Shown here piece by piece: positions 47,482 through 59,695 of a stretch of DNA of 64,000 bases. Below the pieces are notes generated by a model. The model was not told the origin of the DNA. It worked only from the letters and a program-made list of their open reading frames with translations, and searched no databases. The stretch lies in assembly GCA_951213105.1 (NCBI GenBank), contig OX578140.1, positions 121,069,653 to 121,133,652 on the forward strand. Direction: 5' to 3'. Both the position numbers and the translations under genes were made by a program. The stretch is from Amaurobius ferox. Its lineage: Eukaryota; Arthropoda; Arachnida; Araneae; Amaurobiidae. Position 1 is the first letter of the stretch; each line of letters opens with the position of its first letter.

Positions 47482-47540
47482 CCGGCCGACTAATCGGTTG
47501 CTCATGTCCCTGTTGACGAGCCGGTCGGTCTGGGTCTTCA
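47482..47540 (+). mobile_element. Short SINE-like insertion with 14-bp duplication
   Basis: A 59-bp insert ending GGTCGGTCTGGGTCTTCA is flanked by ACCCATATTATAGG at 47468-47481 and 47541-47554. Only the last 20 bases match the main SINE tail. The rest (GACTAATCGGTTGCTCATGT..) differs, so it is a separate subfamily or a related SINE sharing the same 3' end. Confidence 0.8.
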
Positions 47541-47891
47541 ACCCATATTATAGGAAAAGATCACGTGACTCATTTCAAAATAAAATATGGCATCCATTTT
47601 TTTCCGAGGTGTCGAAATTGTAATATTTAAAGAACTTTTATATTTATATTTAGTGTTGCATCCGTCCTAAAACCGCTTTATTTTTGCATATTATCTCCGT
47701 ATATAAATTCTGTGCTAACGCATTTGCAATATTTTTGTTTTAAATGATCATTGAACTTTGATTATTTCCATAACGAAACCTAATTTTAACGTATCCAGAC
47801 TGTAAACAAATCAAGAGATTATAAAGGTGAGTTGTATAGCAATTTCTGAATTTCTGTCACTCAAAATTATTTAGCTCTGAAGTCTGGAATA

Positions 47892-49407
47892 TCTATATAA
47901 ATAAAATTGATAATCTGTCAGTGTGTTGATTTGTGTGTTTGTCTCATCATCATGGGAGAACGGCTGCACTGAATTGGATAAAATTTTCGGGGCAAACTTG
48001 GAATAACCCCATTTGAAATTTAGTCCATGTTTCGAATTAAGACTAAGGGTTATTGAGATATTATTAATAAAACGCACCATTAAATTATAAAACGATATTT
48101 GTTTCGCAGAATTATTTGAAAAAATAACAAGAAAGATCAAACTTGCATAAAGCATTGATTATGAAACACAACTGAAATGCAATTTTATTTAAACATCTCT
48201 AAAATGCGATACATTCAGCGGTGATATTTTTAAAATCACAATGCTACAATAATTTATTATATTTGAAATTATATTTGATTTATTATATTTGAAAACTTCA
48301 TCGAAAACAAATCAACTTTATTCAAATAACGGCATCGAAATATAAATCGCCTGGCTCTCTATATAAAAACAGTGAATATTTCATTCATAAACTTTTTTTC
48401 ATTACTTTATTTCCTTTCATTCAGCGGTGATATTTTCAAATTTATCGCAATACTATTTATTTTACTTACGAAATGTAAAACCATGGAGGTAAAATTACTT
48501 TCTAACTCCCTGCTTAAAACTTCATCAAAAAAGCAATAATTTGGAATCATCTGCTCTATGTAAAATCAATGAATGTTTCATTCATATGACGGATATGTTG
48601 GCGGGATATCGCCAACTTGGCGACATTTTTTTTAATGTTGCGAAATTGATGAAAATGTTGTCAAATAGCTAAAAATGTTGCCAAGTTGATAAAATTGATG
48701 ATAAACCAATTAATTTTGTTTTGAAAGGGGATAGTATTATAGTGATATTTCGGTTGCTTTGACTGTCAGTGCAATCATCCTACTTGACAACAAATGTGGG
48801 GACTTTTTAAAATGGGACCAAATTGCTCAAATATCGGCAAATTAACGAAAATGTCGCCAAATCGAAAAAACTGTTGTCAAATTGATAAAAATGACACCGA
48901 TTCAATGAAATTAATCGCGTTTTGGAAGATAATAGTATTGAAATGATGATTCAGTAGCATTTGTCTCTTAGTCCAACTGTCCTACTTTCCGACAAATTTG
49001 GCGACTTTTTAACATGCTGTCAAGTTAATGAAAATGCTGCCAAATTGATAAAACGATGCTAAATTAATGAAAATGACATCTAATTAATGAAAATTCAATA
49101 ATTTGCAAAACATTAACTTCAATTTCCTTGATAATTCCTGCCACTTTCTGATAATAAAATAATACTTTTTATAAATTTTTTTACAAACGGGACCAGGATG
49201 TTTTTTCTTTCAGATCTGCCTGTGAAGATAATTTTGTATAGCGAGAACATTCATATACACCTTTTTAAGATAATTAAATGAAATATTTTAATAAAATGTT
49301 TGGAATAACAAACAATGTCATTTAAAATATTATAGGAATTTGCACATAATTAAAGTTTTAATTTTTTTATATTATATAGTCCGTACGAAGAATGGGTATA
49401 CTGCTAG
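47892..49407 (-). mobile_element. Interspersed family A, inverted copy 1
   Basis: In minus orientation it begins CTAGCAGTATACCCATTCTT at 49407 and ends with the AATTTTATTTATATAGAT tail at 47892. The (GACA)n tract is reduced. Repeated 'ATGTCGCCAAAT..GATAAAAATG' modules fill 48590-49090. Confidence 0.78.
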
Positions 49408-50876
49408 TAAGTGATATGGATGAAATATTTATTGATTTTACATTGAGAGGCAGACGATTTACATTTCGCTGACGTCATTTGAATAAAGTTCAGTTTGTTT
49501 AACTAGAATTATCTTTTTCAATGAAGTTTTAAGTTTTCAAGTATAATAATTACTGTGGTACTGTAATAGTTTAAAAAATATTTACGAATCATTTTAGAGA
49601 TGTTTAAATAAAATTGCATTTCAGTTTGAAAGTGTTTCATAATCAATGCTTTATGCATGATTCATCTTTCTTGTTTAACATACGCTACTTCAATGCATGG
49701 AAGCATTTAGCAGAATATGCATTTTGAAATGCACAATTGAGCATTATATCACATTTGCATTTGATTTGTTTTAAAGCTGTTAAGATAAAACTCCGAAATC
49801 TATTAACATTTAAGTTTTTTTTTATTTTTACATTTAAGCTTTTTAACATTAAGTAACATTTAAGTTTTTTTCCCCCGAAATCTATTAAAATTTAAGTTGT
49901 TTACCATATAAACAAATTTGCAAGTATTGAAAAGAAAATAGGAAGCCATTAAAACCAAGTACGAAATATTTAAACAATTTGCCTTTCCTTCATGGATTTC
50001 CATTTAGACATTCAATCAATTCAATTATAAATCAGCATCCAGAATTTGTGCGTATCTTCCACGGAAAGTTTGATTTAAGTTTTGAAGTTAGATGAAAAAT
50101 CATCACATGCACGTATATAATTGGATACAACAATCGTATTTATCGATCGCATATAATTGGACACTATTTTTCAGAGATTATCTCAAGATGTGTAAAAAAA
50201 AGTAATGTGTAAAAAATGGGAGAGGTGCATGGCTAGCGTGTGTCTGTGGATATTTGGAGCGCAAGAGCTGCTGGCGGGCGTGATGGGAGAAAATATACTG
50301 AATCCTTACGAACGGATAGCGGATGAGAAATATTATTTCGCACTTTTACCTCGGCTTACACTTCTACTAACTACTAAAGATGAAATTTCAAAATCCATTA
50401 ACATACACACCTATTTCCTCCCAGTTCTTTAATAAAACGAGATGTTTACCACATAAATGAGTTTGTGAGCATCGAAGAGAAAAAAAACTATAGACAAAAA
50501 AAAAACACTTTACGCAATTAAAAGCTTGTGAGCTCTTTCAATTACGATTCAACATTGCGATTTGTATTTCTTGTTTAACTTTCCCACAGAATTTTTTTTA
50601 CGTAGATTTGGAATATAAATTTGCCCGGTACTGTTTCATTCATTGAATGGGAAAGTTCGTGGAATAAGTTATAGATAGTTAATGGCTTGGATGAAATTGA
50701 TTTTTTTTCATTGAGTGGTGCAAAAAGGATTAATTACAATGCAATTGTCTGGATCAATTATTTTCTGACTGTTCTATAGGTCTCCCACGCAATAAAAGCA
50801 ACGTTATTTTCTATTGTCAGGACTGATGAAACGTTTTCTAATTTAAATTAATTCTTACACAGCATATTTGTACATG
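49408..50876. other. No supported gene
   Basis: AT-rich. The open frame at 50205-50432 (75 codons, starting MCKKWERCMASVCLWIFG) has no recognisable family, splice context or composition support. Confidence 0.4.
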
Positions 50877-51091
50877 CCGCCGTGTTCATGCGGAGTACGA
50901 TCACGTTAAACATGTGGGTCCCTAAGTCCTTCCGAGAGGTTGGTGGTAGGGGAAGGAGGGTACGGTTCCTGTGGATGCCTCCCCCACTGGGTTCCGGTCT
51001 AAATTGGGTGGCACTTCCCGGCCGTCCATACAGTTACCTTACACCTTTCTGGTAGGTCGGACGGTCTGGGTCTCAACAACAACAACAACAA
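50877..51091 (+). mobile_element. 5'-truncated SINE, 215 bp, with 17-bp target duplication
   Basis: It starts CCGCCGTGTTCATGC, runs through GGGTCCCTAAGTCCTTCCGA and GGTCTAAATTGGGTGGCACT, and ends in a (CAA)n tail. The duplication CAGCATATTTGTACATG is at 50860-50876 and 51092-51108. The tRNA-like head is missing. Confidence 0.95.
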
Positions 51092-51150
51092 CAGCATATT
51101 TGTACATGTATTTCAATGTTCTTTTGACTACAATGATAAGTGTACATATA

Positions 51151-52059
51151 CAGGGTGTTCCAAAAACATTGACCTCGGCTTTTATCCCTTAAATATAGAT
51201 CTTAGACATATATAATAAATTACAAGTTGCGTAAAAAAAAGGTACATAATACTATGAAATCGATTAAAATTTCCAAGGGAATTAAATTTTAAGAAATACA
51301 AAATTTAAATTTTTATACGGCTCCGTACAAAAACATTTCCAATGAGTAAAATGTGCCCCATACACTAATAAGGTGATGTACAAAATTTCAGCATTTTGTC
51401 ATAAAAAGTCCCAGAGATATGAAAATACAAAAATGCTGACTTAAACCACTTTTCGATGCATCGACATGGGTTCTCAGAGAGGAAAAATTGTGTCGGCAGA
51501 TCGCGTTTCAGGGGGTCATACACAAATTATGAAAGAAAACAATGATTACATAAATAAATAATAATTTTGCTATTTAATGGTACAAAAGGTATCTACACTG
51601 TGTAGAAATAATAGCTTTACACAAAGATTACAAAGCTTGTTCAAAATTTTTTTCATCCACGTCAAAGTTCTGTTAAAGATAAGAGGCAGATATTATTTGC
51701 CTATGATGTATTTCTACGTTGCGTCATTTGTACTCTTACTGTACACATTTACATTTTACTTTGTGATTAATCCCTCACCAACTTTGTTTAATATATCTCT
51801 GGGACTTTTTATGATAAAATGCTGAAATTTTGTACATCACCTTATTAGTGTGTGGAGCACATTTTGCTTATCGGAAATGTTTTTGTACGGGCCGTATAAA
51901 AATTTAAATTCTGTATTTCTTCAAATTTAATCCCCTGAAAATTTTTATCGTTTTCATAAAATTCTGTACCTTTTTTACGCAACATTGTAATTTATTATAT
52001 ATGTCTAAGATCAACATTTAAAGAATAAAAGCCGAGGTCAATGTTTTTGGGCCACCCTG
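51151..52059. mobile_element. TA-flanked fold-back MITE with inverted arms of about 275 bp
   Basis: CAGGGTGTTCCAAAAACATT and the inverted end AATGTTTTTGGGCCACCCTG are flanked by TA. Arms 51151-51425 and about 51795-52059 mirror each other through GACCTCGGCTTTTATCC.., TTTTTATACGGCTCCGTACA and TTTTGTCATAAAAAGTCCCA. Mariner-like TA targets and CAGGGTG ends fit a non-autonomous DNA transposon. The core is non-coding. Confidence 0.9.
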
Positions 52060-53387
52060 TATAGCACATAAGTAAACAAAACGGTAGTTTTTCGATGTGG
52101 GGCCTAGGCTTCAACTCGGGGTTGCATATAAATTTTGAATTATTTGGGGGATTCGACAGTTCTATAGCATAATACATTACACACATGTCACGTATTTCCA
52201 TCTGAATTACTGATAAACTGGTTTCGAAAGTAAAGAATAGCCTTCTTAGAATATAAACTTTTCATATACTAGCGCCTTGTTTGTTTCTGATATTACGATT
52301 TTGTCTCACATTACTAAGCTTTCAAATTTCGGATATTGATTTAGTATATCAAAATAATAATGTATGTTTTTCATCATTTAGGTTCATATAGTAGATTGCA
52401 CATAAAATTCCTTAATTGTCGACGTTGGATTTTGTTGATTAAGTCTCTAATGAGGTTTATCATAATCAAGAGTATAATTAGTATCTCATACTAATATCAT
52501 CTTCCCAGCACTTTTAAATTCGTGAATGGTTGAAAATGTTGTATATACACTTGTCAGCTAATGAATTGAGTTTGCGCTAAGTCTACTGGATATATATCTA
52601 AATCCGTAGTATAATGCTGCAGATGATATATATCTAAATTTAATGATATATATCTAAATCTTCAGTATAATGTTGCAACATCGAGCTAAAGACCACTAAG
52701 ATGCTTACTGATATTTTAATGGTTCTATTACACAAAATGGCGGACCTATTCGTCAAATGCTTCGTAAAGCAGCTTATATACATATGTTACCGAATAACAT
52801 TCGATAGGTACAAATTGCGGCTTATATAAGACATCAGCGAGATATAATATGAAACGGCAGAGTATCTGCTATACGGATGTGCTTCCAGCCTTTGGAATAT
52901 GAAACATAAATTATGTTCAACATTATAAATAACACTAGAACTGAGGCCTCTCGAAGGCAGATAAAGTAATACAAAATAATAAGTTACATTTTCAAAAATA
53001 TGTTTCATTTTGTTTAACAATATATGTTGCTTAGCATCGAAATAGATAGTACTAATCAAAAATTGGCTCCCTTAGGCTCTGTCCTGCCTTCGATACTATA
53101 GGTATGCAAATATTCTGCCTTCTAGGTCATTAAAGGGCTTCTGATGGAGGCTCTGAAAAGATTTTCTGCGCTCTCCCCACCTCCTCCCATTTACTCCGCC
53201 AGAAAGGGAAGTCTTGAGACGGAAAAATCGAAATTCTGGCTCCGTTTGATTCCAATACTCGAAGTATGCAAAGTTACAATACACAAACTTACATGCGCAG
53301 AAAAATGTCTACCTCTCTGTGTGGCAATCCGATCTTACGTTATATCAAAAACCGTCTTTATGTGCATCACATGCCTCTTCTTACAGA
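52060..53387. other. No gene seen
   Basis: AT-rich. A 'GATATATATCTAAAT' motif is repeated three times near 52589-52660. No splice pairs or protein similarity were recognised. Confidence 0.4.
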
Positions 53388-53391
53388 TTAA

Positions 53392-53764
53392 CCTTTTGCT
53401 TACGGGTGGGACAGCGACCATCCCAAACGAAGAACCTCCCAAAAAGACAGGTATTTGACATACCCTATCCCAAACAGTTCGATTCTCCTTTGCAGGCATT
53501 GGCGTCCATGGAAATCGCCGGCAGAAACATTGCACCTGCTGCAGCAGGTGTAATGTAATATAACATATAGTCGCCGGCATCATCTAGTCGCCGGCAGAAA
53601 CATTGCACCTGCTGCAGCAGGTGCAATGTTTCTGCCGGCGATTTCCACGGACGCCAATGCCTGCAAATGAGGATCGAACTGTTTGGAATAGGGTATGTCA
53701 AATACCTGTCTTTTTGGGAGGTTCTTCGTTTGGGATGGTCGGTGTCCCACCCGTAAGCATAAGG
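53392..53764. mobile_element. TTAA-flanked near-perfect palindrome (piggyBac-like MITE)
   Basis: TTAA lies at 53388-53391 and 53765-53768. The element starts CCTTTTGCTTACGGGTGGGA and ends with its inverse (TCCCACCCGTAAGCATAAGG). The arms stay complementary almost to the centre (about 53553-53588), so the whole 373 bp can fold into one hairpin. The 18-bp palindrome CACCTGCTGCAGCAGGTG occurs once in each half. TTAA targets and CC-starting ends are piggyBac features. The open frames on both strands are by-products of the GC-rich palindrome. Confidence 0.9.
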
Positions 53765-53968
53765 TTAACAAATTTCGAATTTGCGGGAAATGGACACCAA
53801 TAAGAGCTCTCTTTAAATTAGATTGCGTTTGAAATAATTAGATTTGTTGACTTTACCACTTAAAATAGGCAGAAGAAGTTTTAAAGAAATCGTTTGATTC
53901 TTTCAAGACATATCGCGAACTCTTTGGCAATGAAAAAGCAAATTCTGTAATATCTCGATAGCAGTTTG

Positions 53969-54040
53969 TTGTTGTTGTTGAAACCCAGACCGTCCGACCT
54001 ACCAGAAAGGTGTAAGGTAACTGTTTGGACGGTCGGGAAG
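53969..54040 (-). mobile_element. SINE tail fragment with target duplication
   Basis: (TTG)n then AAACCCAGACCGTCCGACCT and GGACGGTCGGGAAG, flanked by TCGATAGCAGTTTG (53955-53968) and TCGATAGCGGTTTG (54041-54054). Confidence 0.92.
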
Positions 54041-54438
54041 TCGATAGCGGTTTGTGAAAACTTTAATACAGTTTTATCCACTTATTTCCTGTTAATAGTA
54101 ACTCATTTCCTCATTTGGTCATAGCTTGCTTATTTCTTGTGATTTTTAACGTGAGTAACGTTTATGGCTTACGTACTCTGCTAAAATCGGAGCGTTACGA
54201 AAAATGTAAACAGTTTGAATATTTATAAGTTTGAATCTGATAGATAAAAATGTAAATAATTTTTACTTCTTTTGTCGGAAATAAGGTAACTTTTAGGAAT
54301 ATACAATAATAATTCCAATATTTAATATGTTGAACTAATTTCATTGAAACATTATTAAGTTTTTTTTTCTGAGCAAACAATATATGTTGTGGTGCTCGAT
54401 AGCAACGGATCTCCGCTCTAAACAAACCGTTTAATGGG

Positions 54439-54645
54439 CATAAATACCTAAAGATATTTCAAAACACACTGGACATAAATACCTAAAGATATTTAAAAAC
54501 ACACTGGACATAAATACCTAAAGATATTTCAAAACACACTGGACATAAATACCTAAAGATATTTCAAAACACACTGAACATAAATACCTAAAGATATTTA
54601 AAAACACACTGGACATAAATACATGAAGATATTTAAAAAATATTG
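54439..54645. repeat. 35-bp tandem repeat, about 6 copies
   Basis: CATAAATACCTAAAGATATT followed by TCAAAACACACTGGA recurs every 35 bp from 54439, with alternating TTTC and TTTA variants. Confidence 0.93.
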
Positions 54646-54684
54646 AAGTAAATACCACTTACGCATTTCATTGAGAAATTCCTA

Positions 54685-54910
54685 TCTAGAAACACCGGGT
54701 AATGAAATGGCAGATAGCGCAACAAAAGCTTGCAGCAAGAAACACATAATTTTCACTTCTTTATCTTTTATCACATCGTAAAGCTGAACTAAAAAGCGCT
54801 GCGCCCAAAGAAATGGCAGGACTGGAATGTAGCCAACGCAAGACAGAACTTATTTTCATTCTTAAAGACAGTAATATAAACCACAGCCCCCTCAGCCGCA
54901 GATTACCTTC
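54685..54910 (+). pseudogene. LINE RNase H C-terminal fragment
   Basis: TPGNEMADSATKACSKKH is the G-x-PGNE-x-AD-x-A-K end of a LINE RNase H domain. Frameshifted sequence then gives RNGRTGM and, further on, PSAADYLRKQFDEGNMF, typical of the short region after RNase H. It is isolated and not in one frame. Confidence 0.65.
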
Positions 54911-55464
54911 GCAAACAATTTGATGAGGGCAACATGTTTCCTTACAGACTTTATTTATTTATTTATTTACAAGCTGCATTCCTTTTTCTTCGTACAGAGT
55001 TTATAATGTAAAGAAATTAAAAATTCCAATTTGCTGTCAACGTCGAATAATCTTCTTTTTTGAAATTTTATAATAATTCTCACAAAAGGAGGAAAGAGGT
55101 GAGGTCTAATAAGCAGACACACAGAAACACAAATTGCAACTAACAATTGTAATAAAAATAATGCTATGGAACAAAACAATGCTATAGAACAAAGGAAAGA
55201 TATATAATGGAAATAACTTGGAATATTGTGGAAAGAAAAATATACACATATAACATGTTTTATTCACGCATATCTGGTGTCCGCTATATCTTACCATCCA
55301 CAACCATTCACTCACAGTCTTAACATTTTCCCAGACAGTACTAGATAATGCATATAAACTTACTTAAGTAGTATATACATATACATGTATACATCCGTAC
55401 ATACATATATGCATACTTAATACTCGGATTATTTCAATGCGTTGTTAAAAGAACATGAAACAGT
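54911..55464. other. No gene seen
   Basis: AT-rich. A short family A-like end (CTGCATTCCTTTTTCTTCGT then ACAGAGTTTATAATGTAAAG) lies at 54972-55015. The remainder shows only short AT repeats (TACATATATGCATAC). Confidence 0.45.
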
Positions 55465-56340
55465 AAAAAAAATTCTGATGTGGGCAGTACATGACTTTCC
55501 TTATATAATGCAATGGATTTACTAGTTTTACAATACAAAAATAATGTATAAGATCCACGGTTCTGTGTTTTTATCGTTGAGTTGTACATTGGGCGGTTTT
55601 CATGATGACAGCACGTAAAACTATTTCAAAATATTCAATTAATATTCAAATAATTCAAATTATTCAATACTTCGCGCAACTCTAAACAATCATCAATATT
55701 GATAGCGTCCTCAATAAGCGATATAGTCCATATATTAAAATACTTTAATAATTACTTCATCAATCGTCGTTTTCATTGATTTAGTGTCATTTTTATCAAT
55801 TTGGCGATATTTTCGTTAATTTGGCAACATTTAAAAAAGTCGTTAAGTTGGCGAAATTCCGCTAAAATCTCGCCAAGCGTTATAGACGGAGAAATAAGTT
55901 ATTCTTGTAGTAGATAACTGACTATTGGCGTCCAAATACAAAAGTATTACCTAAAGTATATTTTCTCATGAATGGAATTAGCTCGATCCACAAGAATGAT
56001 GTCGCCCAATTTATCGCATGATATTACTTATGAAAAGTGAACATATTTTAACAATAGGTAATATTTGTTTTTTATTTTATATGATTTTTTGATAATTTTT
56101 TTTTTAAATGTACAATATCTCGAGAACGGTTCATGCTAGCGTTTTAAAATTTGTTTTAATCGTTTTCTAATGAAAAATTACATAAGAAATGACTATTTTC
56201 GGAATTCTATTAATAATTTTGATTTTTTGAGGATTTGTTTTTAAATTTCACTCGAAAATTTAGGAGTGGTGGGGGGGGGGGGGGGGGCAGTTATAAACAT
56301 GCGATTGCGTATAAAAACAATAGGCTTCCAGCATTCGTGG
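55465..56340 (+). repeat. Interspersed repeat family C, copy parallel to 45225-45950
   Basis: TCTGATGTGGGCAGTACATG, the TTTGGCGATATTTTCGTTAA module and GAAATAAGTTATTCTTGTAG occur in the same order as at 45225-45950. A poly-G run (about 56271-56287) marks its right part. Confidence 0.7.
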
Positions 56341-56349
56341 ATTGTAATT

Positions 56350-56586
56350 TTTGTACCAAATTTCGTTCGAATTGGAAAATCTGTTCGTGAGATTTCTGTT
56401 ATGTTACGAGTAGCCCGTTCCACCGTATCGTGGGTACAGGCGGAGTGGATTGCCTCCTTGATAGAGTGGCAACCGTCATTGCAGCAGAAGGTGGCTCACT
56501 TCATACTAATTTGTGACTTTTCTGAAAGAGAGGCAAAACACACAAGTGTTCGGATAGTTTTGATCAGATCGTGTATATGTATTTAG
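56350..56586 (+). pseudogene. Tc1-like transposon remnant
   Basis: A frame through IGKSVREISVMLRVARSTVS resembles the first helix-turn-helix of Tc1-type transposases (K-S-x-REI..L....STV). It ends near GTGTTCGGATAGTTTTGATC followed by AGATCGTGTAT, which matches the right terminus of the element at 57122-57337. The catalytic DDE region is missing. Confidence 0.55.
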
Positions 56587-57121
56587 TATATTAGTTAATC
56601 GTATTTACTCCTGTTTAACTATCCTATGATTTACGATTTAAAATGTCAATTTGTGGAAATCCCCTTATAATCCAGGTACTTTCAGAGAGTCAGAGAAAAA
56701 CTGATCACTATATCGTCGATATCTTTGTGAATTTTCACGATATTCCAATGGATTTTTTATAGAAGTTGCCCTACAGTATTCACTACACAATTATGAAAGA
56801 AAATTGTTGCTATGTTTCGCGCCTGCGCAGTAAAATCTTAGTTTCTTCAGATACTTATATCTCATCGTATATTCAATTATTTAATTTTCAATTGAAGTAT
56901 ACTGTTTTCCTTGGACGTTGACAAATATTCTGTAAGTTACGTGAAATTTGATTAAAACTTATGGATATTGTAAGCAAAAAACATGTAACAAAATTTGTTT
57001 TTTTTTTAAAGAAACGTTTATATCTTCATGAATATACGTTTTTGTTTTATGAAAATGCTTATACACATTGACCAAAGCTAGTTAACTATTTTGAGAAAGT
57101 TACAAATCATTTTCAGCTTTT

Positions 57122-57337
57122 TATGATACGAGGTGATCAAATGTATTTTTCCCATTTTTCAATATCTTGGTGGCCCCCTAAATGCACAAGTCACCGAAAC
57201 TTTACTGGAAAGTGTGCGTTCAAGCATGTTCTTCACATCGCCAAAGTTACAGAACACGTAGCCAAGTATTTGTTTAGAAATTCGAAAAGCATTGTAACAT
57301 CCAAAGTGTCCGGATACTTTTGATCATATAGTATATG
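57122..57337. mobile_element. Short Tc1-like deletion derivative
   Basis: The left end ATGATACGAGGTGATCAAAT and the right end AAGTGTCCGGATACTTTTGA followed by TCATATAGTATAT are inverted Tc1-type ends (TGATCAAA core). The 160 bp between them are non-coding. Confidence 0.65.
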
Positions 57338-57496
57338 TCTTTCCAGTTGTGATAGAGTTTTCCTTAAATTTTATCTGCATACAGGAACCTTCTTGAACTA
57401 ATCGCAAAATTCTTGACTCTCTTTTGGCTTTGTTCAATTTTTTTCAAAGACAAAAATATTGATCTATTATAATTTGCAATAATATATTAAATTTTA

Positions 57497-59564
57497 ATCT
57501 ATATAAATAAAATTGAAAATCTGTCTGTCTCAATTTTTGTTGTCCCATCATTACGGGAGAACGGTTGAACTGAATTTGATGAAATTTTGTGGGTAGCCTT
57601 AAAATAGCTCTACTTAAAATTTAGTCAATGATTCGAGTTTCTACGACCAAGGGTTCTCGAGATATTAGTGAAAAACAAGATTTTCGTTTGTCTCATCATT
57701 GCGGGAGAACGGCTGAAACGAATTTAATGAAATTATGTGAGTCGTCTTGAAATAGTCCCATTTAAATTTTGTCCAAATTTCGAGTTTCTAAGACCAGGGG
57801 TTGTCACGATATTAATGAAAAACGAAACTTTTTCGTTGGAGTTCTTCTCTCTAACTCCCTGGTTCCTCCAAATGAAAACGTTGGAAATCGTTTGTTTAAA
57901 ACGTGAAAGTGAATTAAAATATTATCTCTAAGTTTGGTGGGAGGTTTTTGAGCTAATTAATCATTTTCTGAGAACATGATTTGTTTGAAAACATGAATGT
58001 TTGAAGCATGAATTTAAATGGAAAATCTATCACCATGGTCTATTTTCCCCAAGTTTTTACTCAACAATGAAAAGTATTAAGAAATCAAAATGGTTATTTA
58101 ATTGTTAGCAATTTATGAGGAAGATTCTATCTTATACCATGTTGCTCGACAACGCAATTAAATTAAATGTGTTTGTTAATGTTTATTATTATTTTTTCGA
58201 TTTGAATAATAAATAAATGGATATAAAAATATATCTTATAAATGAACGGTTTATTTTTTCTTTTAATTATATTAATTGCAGCCTGCGTACATCACTTTCA
58301 TTTATTTTGGCAAAGAGTTTTCAAGCTTATATATTGTGTTTAGCTAATGAACTCATATATTGTGTTTAGCCAATAAACTCTATATATCTTAATGAAAACA
58401 CTAAAATTATATTAGAAGATATACCCGTTGTATTATTTTTCTGTTTCGACAACCGGTTAAATGAGTTAAACGGGATCAGGATGTTTTATTCAGATCTGCA
58501 AATTCAAAGAATTAGGCGGCATATTGCTAACTTGGCAACTTTTTTAAACGTTGCCAAATGGACAAAAATGTCGCCAAATTGATAAAAACGATGCATATCA
58601 ATGAAATTTATTTTGTTTTGTTAGAAAAGAGTACTGAAATGATGTTTCGTTAGCACTTGTCTGTCAGTTCAACCGTCCTACTTAGTAACACATTTAGAGA
58701 ATTTTTAAAATGTCACCAAATTAATAAAAATGCTTGTAAATCTATAAAAATATCTTAAAATTGATGAAATTGCGCTAAATAAATGAAATTATTTGTGTTT
58801 TGTTAGGGTGATAATTTTTCGTCAGTGTCACCAAGTGAGACTGTCAGTTCCACAGTCTTTTCCGATTTGAATAATGAAGATATGTATATTAAACAAATTT
58901 CATTGACATTGCATTTTAGACTGGATAATATCAATTACGGTCTTCAGGTTTGAACATTATTATTATTGATATTTTCGGAGATTATACATTCAGAAGATAT
59001 TGATATTTTCAAGTTATTATGCCATTGTTTTATTGTGGCAAAAATTGTTGAAATTCATATATTGCCCGTTGTACGAGTAATCTTCTAATCAATGAGAATA
59101 TAAGTAGTATTGGTATATTGGCATATATTTTGATATATATTGTCATATATCGGAATCAATTACTGCCTTAAGTTTAAAGATTACGGGTTTATTGATATTT
59201 TCAATTTATACATGTAATCTACTGATACAGGTTATATCTTCTAATATTCTCGTATATAAGTAGTACGGGTGCCATACAATTTTAACATTTTATTTTGCAT
59301 GTATTGATTCAATTCCATATTTTTTGTAAATTTGCTTACAAAATTGGCCAGGATGGTTTATTCTTCAGATCCGCCCGTGAAGATAATTTTGTATAACAAG
59401 AACAGAGATTCTTAAACTTCTTTTTAGGAGCATTAAATTAAACTTTTTAACAGAATATTTTGATTAAAAATGTCATTTAGTATACTATAGGAATTTGCAC
59501 ATGATTGTGAATTTTAAGTTTCTTTATATTATATACTCCGTACGAAGAACGGGTATGCTGCTAG
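57497..59564 (-). mobile_element. Interspersed family A, inverted copy 2
   Basis: In minus orientation it begins CTAGCAGCATACCCGTTCTT at 59564 and ends with the AATTTTATTTATATAGAT tail at 57497. It parallels 7191-9468 module by module in reverse order, including the stretch matched at 8765-8971. Confidence 0.82.
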
Positions 59565-59695
59565 TTTTAAATATAATACATCATTCTCTGTTTTCATTGA
59601 ATTTTAACTCCCATTTAATCAGGGATTAATACTCCCATTTTAAGACTTCAGAATTTTTAGTATATACTTCCCCTCCTTGACAGTATTAATACCTA

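Noticed and set aside
53144..53803. Overlapping frames on both strands with identical peptides
   Set aside because: They are mirror products of the TTAA-flanked palindrome.
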